In this document: positions 56,119-64,000 of the stretch, in pieces
Layout: each line of letters begins with the position of its first letter
How positions within the stretch are numbered: position 1 is the first letter of the stretch
Assembly: GCF_932276165.1 (NCBI RefSeq)
Contig: NC_063998.1
Location: 10,738,501-10,802,500, forward strand
Direction of reading: 5' to 3'
DNA from: Plutella xylostella
Lineage: Eukaryota; Arthropoda; Insecta; Lepidoptera; Plutellidae
Length of the DNA stretch: 64,000 nt
The notes under the pieces: generated by a model
Database searches by the model: none
The model's input: the letters and a program-made list of their open reading frames with translations, nothing else
Told to the model about the DNA's origin: nothing
Program-made: the position numbers and the translations under genes

Positions 56119-59100
56119 ATAAAATAAATAGATTGATAAACGTAGTTAAAGATATTTTACGAACAAACGCTAGGTTTTTTAAGTTACTATTAATTTTACG
56201 CTAATGTAAGTAGTAAAATGTGATTCATTATCTAATTAATTTGTTTGTTTACATATTATCGAGGTGCAAGAGATGTACCTAATGTAACTTCATAAGTTCG
56301 GGATAAGGCTTCTTAATGAGAAATTTCGTAATTAAATTAAGTAGGTACTTTCCTACCTACGTCTACGTAAACAATATTAGGATTATTAGGGTAACGAAAC
56401 TTGTAAACAATAAATTCTTCCATCTAGCACAACTAGGTAGATACTTATCTACACCTAGCTATAAACTTATAGCATAGATTACTACTAGGTACTCATACCT
56501 AGTACCTATTACGTAAATTATAGGTATGCAAGACATTATGAAGCCTAACCTTTTATTTAAATTTGACGCAACCGACCTATGTATGCAGACTTTCTATGTA
56601 TGTAGGTACCTACATTGCGCATTTTTTTTATAACTATGTTGGTGTTCGTATGTAGATCATGAATAGCGTCAGGGGTTCTCAGTTCATCCCGACTTCATCG
56701 AACCTGGGACCGCCGGGACCGCCAGATGACTAGCTAGTAGATGTACCTAACCTACATCTTTTTTTTGTTACAGACATGGTAAGAAGAACCGGACAAATTC
56801 AATGATAGGCTATTATTAGATGTCGAAATCAAATAATTAGGTTGTATTTACGTAAACAGTAGCTAAACATTGCAAATTAATTGTTAGTTGCACAAAGTCT
56901 AGCTAAACGCGATAATAAACAGGAAAGTACCTAAAGCTAGTTTTTTTTAAGTAAACCGATGTTGTAAAAAAAACCTGTTGTTGAAGTATTTACGAGTGTC
57001 ATCATAACTTGTCATTAAAAAAATGATACGCAAATTGATCGTGCGCAAGGTAGGTAGTTACCTACACGGCGCAGACATCGCTACTTACGTTAGGTACTGT
57101 AGAAAATCAAAAGAGAGAATAATTAAAATTCTTAGGAAAGTTCTACACAGTATGAGATTCGTAAGTCAACCACTGATCTATATAGATTAGAAGAATTTAC
57201 ATAAAAGGTAGTTATGTCTGTCAAGAATTTCATAATATGTAATTTGCTGTATTCAGCTTTAACCAGGAGTCCGAATGGACCGAATCCCCGGCTTAGTAAT
57301 TTCTAGAACTAACTATAACCGTATAACTATAACTATAACTATATTCGATATTTTAGTAAAAATATTAACAAAGCCACGCGGTAATATCTCCTTTTTAAAA
57401 TTATCTCATTTTATGACTTCCATTCCTGTAATGTTGTCACAAAATAGAAACAAGAGAGAATCATGCGGACTGCTGTGATTGCAAGTGAAACAAAAGGCGG
57501 TGCCATAAAATGTATAACTTATTTTTGGGGATTATTTTAGACTGCAGAAGATTAAAATAAATGCGGGTGCAACAATAGTTAGATGAATAAAAATATACCT
57601 ATGCAGGCAAAATTGCTAGGTAAGTACAGTCTTAATGCTAGGTAAATACCACCCTGTTAGTAAATTTGAACAACAGAATAAGTAAGTATACCTAGTTACT
57701 TATGTACCTATTTAAAAAATGAGGCTCTGGTATTAAGACTTCCACTACTCACATAAAGATAAGTATATAAAAAAATAGGGGTTAACGTAAACATTACTTA
57801 CTAATACTACTTACTAATATATTAAATAAAGTAAAAGATTGGATGGATGATCATAACCTACAAATAAATTATGAAAAATCTAAACTAATAACCTTTCATC
57901 CCTACCAAAAAGATCCACTAGAAATTTGCTTCACGTTCAACGGTGTAAAATTAAAAGTAGTAAACGAATTCCCCCTTCTCGGTATAACCATAGATACAAA
58001 CATAAATTGGAAACCCCATATTCAAAAGATAAGACAAAAACTTTCCAGATTTTCCTACGCCTTACAAGAAATAAAAAAGACAACTGATTTAAACACTGCA
58101 CTAGTAACCTACTACGCTTACGCATATGCGTGGCTTATGTATGGCATAATCCTATGGGGAAATAGCACCGATGCACCTGACCTTTTTACTCTCCAGAAAA
58201 AACTCGTAAGAATTATGATGAATATTAAAGTAACTGACTCTTGTAAACCATACTTCCAAAAACTTGAATTACTGACCTTACCTTGTATTTACATATTAGA
58301 AATATGCAAATTTGTTCGGAACTACCCAGAATACTATGCTAAAAGAGACAATCTTAATAGAAAATATGAACAGCGCCGCAACAAAAATAATTTAATTTTA
58401 CCGCTTAGCCGAATGAAACTCTACTCTTCAAGTGTATACATTTCTTCAGTAAAAGTATATATAATAAATTACCCGAAACATTAAAAAGCAATAATAATAC
58501 AAAAAATTTCATTTACAAACTAAAAAAATTACTACTACAGAAATCTTACTATTCTATTAACGAGTATTTGGACGATGATGAATTATGATATTAACTAAAT
58601 TGTGAAGATTTGCTGTAAATTTTATGTATGTAAGTATTTCACGCTATTTACCAATGCAAATTAGAGTGACATTTACGAATAGAATGAATTTAATAAGAGT
58701 AAATTAATTAAAATAATAATAATATTAATAAGATAAAATTATTTAATCTAACTAAATTTATTTATGCAAATGCTAAGTCCTCCTCCTTCCTTCTCTTAAT
58801 AGAAAATTGCTGTGCCCTTCCGGGTCCATAATGATCGCTTGTTTATTATTTTAACACCTTATGTAACACTAATTATGGAATGCAATAAAGATTTGAATTT
58901 GAATTTGATACTTATAATGTTTTATTTTGGCAATAATAAATGATGTGCCGAAAGCTAAAAACGAACTTCAATGGCAACAATAGAACACGCGTATTTTGCG
59001 AAACATCCACGTTTCCCAATATTAGTGTGAGGTAAGCTCACGTCACGCTGGTGTCAACAATGCAGCATGGGTGCTATTGTTTAGGAGACAAAATAAACTA

Positions 59101-61183
59101 TCGAATGAAATGTCCGAGTTCCGTTATGTTTATCTACATTGGTGTAGAAGATCTAAAATCTTTAACATCACCTCCACTGTGCCCGCCAATAGCATTTGCC
59201 TACAGTGACCTACTACCTAATGTGGTTCACCTATGTGAATCATATCTCAATTGGATTTTGACAGAGGACACAATAAGCTGGAGGCATAACGCAATTTTGT
59301 CTCTTATCAAGTCTTTAATTTTATATTTAGGGCTGACGTAAGTACGTAGGTATGTAATAGAGGGTGGACCTGGTTAATTACAGAACGCAGCTGCTGAATT
59401 CTTCAAAGACTTGACGCGTCGTAAAGATTGTTACTAATCTCCGCGCGGCGTCCAATTGTTTATCTATTAGCTACTATTACTTCACTGTTTTCGCTTTCCT
59501 TGAATTAACTAAGCCTTTCACTAGGTGGCTGCACTCGCTTGGCCTCGGTGGAGGATTACGTCGTCGGGTCCTTTGTCTTTCAGGTAGAATGAGCTTTTAC
59601 ATCATTTCAGTAGGACTTCCTAACAGTTTAGACGCAGTTTTATCTTTATCTTTTATCAGAGAATAGTAACGGTAGTTTTGGGCAACGCAGTTCGGTTTTG
59701 TTATTAAATTGATTGATAGCTTTTGAAGATAGGTAACCTACCTGCTATGTTATACCTCCTTAGCAAAGATTGGATACACAAACACAATATCAATTTATTT
59801 AGATAAGTATAACTTGTTATTCCAATACCAGTACCTAATTGTTCTGTGACGACGATACCTTGTTTATTACACGCTGCCGCGCTGTGTGTGATCAAAGTGG
59901 AGAGGATCTATGAAAATATATTCTATTTCTACCTATGTAACAATAAAGGTTACACCCCGAATTTCCGAATTATTCGACGTCAACTCCAGCATGCAAAAAC
60001 TGTCGTCGTAGGCGGCACGTCCTGAGGGTCTCTGCTAAATGACATTATCAGATTGTTCCACACGACGGAGCAGCGATAATGGACAACCTCTCGAGCGGAC
60101 TGGACGGAGAGGAAGCGCGGATTGTCAGCGGATTACAGTCGTGCTGAATAGCCTGACGCATTGTACAATTGTGCTGGTGAAGCAATGGCGACGTGGAGGG
60201 CCCACTGTTGTCCAAAAATCATTCGTCTCTCTGTAGGTACGGCTAGTTATTACGCTTTCGTCACGCCGCCAGCATTATGTAGATTAGATTTTCATCTATC
60301 TTTGAGTATCTCCTACCCATAGGTTCCAACTTTTATTTAAACCTGTGGTCTATAAATTTAGTTACCTACTATTGTACCTACCTATGGATGGTATGGTAGC
60401 TTACCTAGCTAGTGTTTAACTAGAGATATAGAGTTAAAATCAGAATAAGAATTTCTTGATTAAAATAAGATTAAGTCGGTATAACACCAAATTACAGTGC
60501 TCTGCATTCTATAGTGTAGGTATAGTGTATATACCTGCGGAAGATATGTACACATTTCAGTAAGAATTTAACATATTATTATGGCAGTGTAGGAAGTATA
60601 ATAGCAGTTAGGTACATTCAATATTTAACTAGTTAATATTAATAAATAATAAGTTAGAGTAAGTGTGTTGTTTACAAAACATTAATGGTAATTCACTAAT
60701 TATTCTGTTTACATAAATACACCTTTTCATAAATTGGGACACTACAGGACAATTTACTTGCCGGGCATTGTTTTTCGGATACAAACAGTACCTACGTAAT
60801 GAACGGTTAACTAGTTAGCTAATTATTTTGCTTACGCCTCTACGCATTTCTTATCACTGCAGGCCATTTACACAGACATAATTTAGCACTTGTTTGTCCT
60901 ACCTGTGAATTAAGTGATAATAAATAGGTATGTACCTGTCTATACTATACTTTCTCCAAGGCTTGACCATGGCTTGACCTTATCTATTGCGTCACCGCCT
61001 CCTACCTGAATCTACCTGGAATCCTACACGAACACAACAACAACCCTAATGTGGCTTTAAGACAATGACCCATCCTAATTACGCACGAGCAGCCCCCAAC
61101 GACCTACCCTCAAATAGCGGTGACACTCAAATATCACCTCATTATCTTTTTGCATCTCTGAGAGCGAACATCGGACTGCCAAA
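56119..61183. other. Spacer between bZIP genes C and D
   Basis: Besides the LINE fragment at 57780-58911, no gene was recognised. A 96-codon frame at 59051-59341 contains DTISWRHNAILSLI, slightly reminiscent of a phrase after some LINE reverse transcriptase domains, but support is weak. The sequence from 59340 to 61000 is AT-rich and could hold enhancers. Confidence 0.45.
57780..58911 (+). pseudogene. CR1/Jockey-type LINE, 3' part of reverse transcriptase
   Basis: 5' truncated; the open frame runs from about 57790 through KVKDWMDDHNLQINYEKSKL, FPLLGITIDTNINWKPHI, LVTYYAYAYAWLMYGIILWG and LQKKLVRIMMNI to a stop at 58484. The order matches the RT thumb region of CR1/Jockey-group LINEs. A frameshift near 58455 moves the true ending to another frame (YNKLPETLKSNNNTKNF ... 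NEYLDDDEL, stop near 58588). The 3' UTR ends in AATAAAGATTTGAATTTGAA with a TTGAAT tail at 58888-58911. One frameshift and few other lesions imply a fairly young copy. Confidence 0.85.
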
Positions 61184-61954
61184 ATGTCTTTCTGGAGACC
61201 ATTCGAAAAGCAAATCAAAGTGGAACGAACAGAAGATAATACTGAAGAGAATACGGAATGTTATGTGCAGAAGTTACAACACATGGTGCACAACATATCT
61301 CGTGAAGACTTGGGCTCGTTCGCGAGCGTATCTCCCCCGGCCAGCTCGACGTCCTCGAGCCATCATGGAGAATTCGGGACCAGGGACCAGCCCGGGCTGA
61401 GCAGCAGCGCACACTGGGAGCCACACTGGTTCGAAACAGATGCTGCATTTGCAACCTATCCCACCCATTCTGCGAGCCCTGCATTGATGAGCAGCCCATA
61501 TTGGACACCGCAGCCAGATATAGCCACACCTATACCAGGCTACTATGAGCATGCAGAGGTCAGCACGTCCCCTGTGAAGAGGAAGCAGAAGCGGCCGTTC
61601 ACAGCGATGACAGCCGCATTGCCAGTGCCATCCGGGTCGGCGCCACCGGATGTGAGGTACGAGGCTTTCCGGTCGGCCATGTTGGACGCCATCCGCGCGC
61701 GCAACGGCGGCAGCCTGTCGGCGAGCAACCCGCGCATGCGGCGCGCGGTGCGGGGCGCGGCGGCGGCGGGGGCGGGGTACCAGGCGCGCAGGGAGCGCAA
61801 CAACGCGGCGGCCAAGCGCAGCCGCGACCTGCGCCGGGCGAGGGAGGACGAGCTGGCCATCCGCGCCGCCTTCCTCGAGCAGGACAACGCACAGCTGCGA
61901 CGGCAGATCCACGCGGCTGCCCTCTGCACAGATTGTCACACAAGTTTTGATTAG
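61184..61954 (+). CDS. Giant-like bZIP transcription factor, divergent paralogue D
   Basis: Intronless, 256 residues. The start MSFWRPFEKQIKVERTE echoes MSLWTPYDPEQ of A-C but has no LDLSK motif; IKVE (11-14) fits a SUMO-type site. A long unique region (20-130) is rich in Ser, Pro, Trp and Tyr and includes SVSPPASSTSSS, recalling SPPASSPDSS in A and B. Then KRPFTAMTAALPVP (136-149), YEAFRSAMLDAIRARNGGSL (159-178), SNPRMRRAVR (181-190), an Ala/Gly spacer replacing the HRSS acidic linker, and the bZIP: basic region about 202-216 (RRERNNAAAKRSRDL) with leucines 224, 231 and 238. CTDC (248-251) ends the zipper region as in the others. The TTAACCCTTC/TGATTGG module is not seen upstream. Same DNA-binding face, so similar sites are expected, but without the CtBP-type motif it may act differently. 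The C-terminal third is very GC-rich, which creates long antisense open frames. Confidence 0.9.
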   Translation: MSFWRPFEKQIKVERTEDNTEENTECYVQKLQHMVHNISREDLGSFASVSPPASSTSSSHHGEFGTRDQPGLSSSAHWEPHWFETDAAFATYPTHSASPALMSSPYWTPQPDIATPIPGYYEHAEVSTSPVKRKQKRPFTAMTAALPVPSGSAPPDVRYEAFRSAMLDAIRARNGGSLSASNPRMRRAVRGAAAAGAGYQARRERNNAAAKRSRDLRRAREDELAIRAAFLEQDNAQLRRQIHAAALCTDCHTSFD

Positions 61955-63036
61955 TTAAGATTCTTATTCTGTAGATATAAATAAGTACTAAAACTGTAAT
62001 TATAATTTATCCAGAATCAAACATTGTAAATAAAATTGTAAGCAGTTAAGGTTAGGTATTTAAGTAGGCTTTTATTTGTAAACATATTTTCGGTTCTCTC
62101 TAATTTAACCTGTTCAAATAAAATTTATTGATGAAAACCATTAATGCCATGTTATTAATAACCAACACTACCAACAATCTCTCTCCCAAGAATTACTACT
62201 AACTCTATTCTCGGCGTTTCGCATCGAGCTACCTGCCTGTCTGAGGTCGTCGGCGGCGGTAGATACCGGCGTGTGCCGGAGTGCCTCCCACGGTACGCTG
62301 GCTTGTTGGATGCCATGTGCCCGTGGTCTCCACTCCATTTCAGGCTCGTTATTCCAATGATCTTCGGTTCTTTCATTGATATACATACACAGCTAGTGCC
62401 ACTTGAGCAAATTATTAAATCCTTATGTCGATTCAAATCAAATCAATCAAACCCGACAAATTCAAATGATACGTCTGTGGATAGTGAAGGTCCTGAAAGA
62501 AGCGTTTCAGGTTTATGCAAATTTTGTTCAAGTTTGTACTATTTGTAGACCAGCAACTGACCTCTCAGTAATCATGCACGAAGTTAATGTATAATTATTA
62601 ATTAATTTGGTGATTTAGCATAAAAGTAGCAGAAATAAAAGTTACCTACCCATGTTCGTAATCTTTCTGAAATTATTTATAAAACTAAAATAGGCTTTCC
62701 ACGCCATCTAGTGTTGAGTAGAAAAACTGTTACAACTGTACGTCTTCTGCAAAACACAATTTTAATAATGGCAACACCTGCAACTCCGACGGCCATTTTG
62801 GATTTTAGACAATTTGTTTGACCGTCAAGAAATCTACAATGTTTTTATTCTACCTGTGAATATTTTTATAAAATCAACCCTCAACGTCCGCCGTCTGCGT
62901 AACCGTCGTTCCACATCATCCGCCCCGACCGCGCGCAGCCCCCATGTCGCGCGAGGCCGTCTGAAGTCGATCAGCTGTTGACGTGTGGAAACAAACAACT
63001 TGGTCTCCAGATCTGGTCTGCTGCTATGCTTTTATA
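61955..63036. other. Intergenic stretch, RTE remnant and promoter region
   Basis: AATAAA signals for gene D near 62029 and 62118. A degenerate minus-strand RTE piece at about 62170-62375 (EWRPRAHG ... DDLRQAG). A CTCF-like CGCCATCTAGTG at 62702-62713. A CpG-rich patch at 62880-62980 is probably the promoter or 5' UTR of the gene starting at 63037. Confidence 0.5.
62702..62734. promoter_or_regulatory. CTCF-like element, shared with the mRpS12 upstream region
   Basis: CGCCATCTAGTGTTGAGTAG followed by AAAAACTGTTACA, aligning with 34281-34313. CGCCATCTAGTGT fits the reverse of the CTCF consensus CCASYAGRKGGCR at 12 of 13 positions. Confidence 0.4.
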
Positions 63037-63280
63037 ATGAACGGTCAGTTTTACGAGCAGTTGGGGGGTGTCGCCGGGTTGTTCGAGCAATGGGGCGCGT
63101 GCGAGCGGACGGTGGTGGCGTGCGCGCTGGCGCGGCGGGTGCCGTGGCCGGGGCTGCGGCTGCTGCAGCGCGCGGTGGAGGCGGCGCTGCGCCAGCACGG
63201 CGGCGACGCGCGGCTGGAGAGCCACGCCAACGACGACGTGCACCTCGCCGCGCTGCTTGCCGACGACGACGAGGATGAAG
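63037..63280 (+). CDS. smg: Smaug/SAMD4-like protein, first coding exon (partial)
   Basis: ATG at 63037, donor GTCAGT at 63281; 81 codons plus one base, continuing beyond the window. The peptide MNGQFYEQLGGVAGLFEQWG then ACERTVVACALARRVPWPGL resembles the N-terminal region (SSR1) of Smaug/SAMD4, with the arrangement V..L...F..W..CE.TV...AL.KR. Members bind hairpins in mRNA through a downstream SAM domain and repress translation or recruit deadenylation. The rest of the exon is Ala/Arg/Glu-rich and ends in an acidic run (DDDEDEG). The SAM domain is not in the window, so the call rests on about 40 residues. Upstream CpG-rich sequence suits a broadly expressed promoter. An in-frame GTG further upstream is not a credible start. 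Confidence 0.6.
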
Positions 63281-64000
63281 GTCAGTGCCAGCGACTGTTA
63301 CATATCCTACTGAATAGCTATGAGTTTTGGGTGGTTTAGGGGTCGGTATTCAACTGGGGGTTGAGCTTTGAGTTGAGTAATTTTTGTACAAAATAAAGAC
63401 TCTCTTGAGATCTCTATCTAATAATGAAGATATTGCAATATGAAATGTCTTATGTGATTTGGATTCATTTAAGTCGAGACAGAATTTGGAAAGTACAAAT
63501 TCGGTGGCAAAGAAGAGGGTAGTTCTGTAATTTCCTCAACTGTGAATCTTTTTGAAAGGATCGCCTCAACTGTGGATCTTTTTGAAAGTATTGCCCATCA
63601 CACAGTCCATTAAAACAAAGAATTATTGAATTTAAAATATTATTAAAATGTAATAAAAAGTTAAAACTTCATAATGCATTTCCTTATCAATGAAGTTGTA
63701 CCTATACATATTAATCTTTTAGATGACCAGTCTTTACTAGTATTATTGGGAAACCCTTTCAAGAGTGGTAGCACTACCCATGCATGCCTTTGGGTTCAAA
63801 TTAACTTGAGATCTTGTACAGTGTATACCATCGTTCTTAGTAGGAGTAAAATAATTGTGGTGAAACCTGTATCCATGGATTTAGGACTTCTTGGTGTTCT
63901 AAATACATATACATTCCAAGACTATTTTAGTTACAGTATACTTTTTATAAAGAACAAATTACCTACCTAATTTAAAATTCACAAATGTGGAATGATTATG
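63281..64000. other. First intron of the Smaug-like gene
   Basis: Contains two 30-bp tandem units starting CCTCAACTGTGAATCTTTTT at 63534 and 63564. No further exon was seen; the 98-codon frame at 63674-63970 lacks coding character. Confidence 0.5.

Noticed and set aside
61274..61939. Long antisense open frames over bZIP gene D (221, 128 and 114 codons)
   Set aside because: They arise from the GC-rich Ala/Arg codons of the sense gene; translations are Arg/Ala/Pro low complexity and match no protein family.
62983..63036. N-terminal extension of the Smaug-like exon
   Set aside because: Would require a GTG start in a eukaryotic gene; the ATG at 63037 begins the family-like sequence.

Overview
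This is animal nuclear DNA, almost certainly from a moth or butterfly. Four things point that way: the AT-rich background with long non-coding stretches, the multi-exon genes with GT-AG introns, the mobile elements (RTE and Jockey LINE pieces, tRNA-derived SINEs, many small TIR elements of kinds common in Lepidoptera), and the encoded proteins (insect-type secreted proteins, an insect C-type lectin, Giant-type bZIP proteins). No bacterial features such as operons are present.

Layout. 1-12 kb: mostly intronic or intergenic, with a SINE ending in a long TA tract, a GT microsatellite, a 130-bp near-perfect foldback and three 5' exons of a minus-strand secreted-protein gene (9882 down to 7960). 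12-29 kb: repeat-rich. It holds an orphan minus-strand terminal exon (12312-12419), a complete short LTR element with two equal LTRs that encodes only a Gag-like protein (14166-16014), and a hAT-like element (18205-20214) containing a Jockey fragment that itself contains an RTE fragment. A possible 58-codon membrane microprotein lies at 21999-22175. 29-41 kb: three supported plus-strand genes: a secreted His/Gly-rich protein (29688-30272), a single-domain C-type lectin (31593-33970, six coding exons) and mitochondrial ribosomal protein uS12m (34647-40607, four coding exons).

46-62 kb is the main point of interest. Four intronless genes encode related bZIP transcription factors of the Giant/PAR type (A + at 46519, B - at 52113, C - at 55919, D + at 61184). 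A, B and C share an N-terminus with a CtBP-type LDLSK motif, and they also share an upstream module (TTAACCCTTC about 200 bp and TGATTGG about 150 bp before the ATG). D keeps the bZIP and the preceding conserved block but has neither the LDLSK motif nor the module. A and B share identical nucleotide tracts of 65 and 62 bp, which suggests recent conversion or purifying constraint. The DNA between the paralogues carries several TIR elements and a LINE fragment. At the right edge (63037-63280) is the first coding exon of a gene resembling Smaug/SAMD4, an RNA-binding translational repressor.

The genes do not form an operon-like unit. The four bZIP genes are probably a locally expanded family of short repressors or activators sharing targets and, for three of them, regulatory input. 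All assignments come from reading the sequence; no database search was run.
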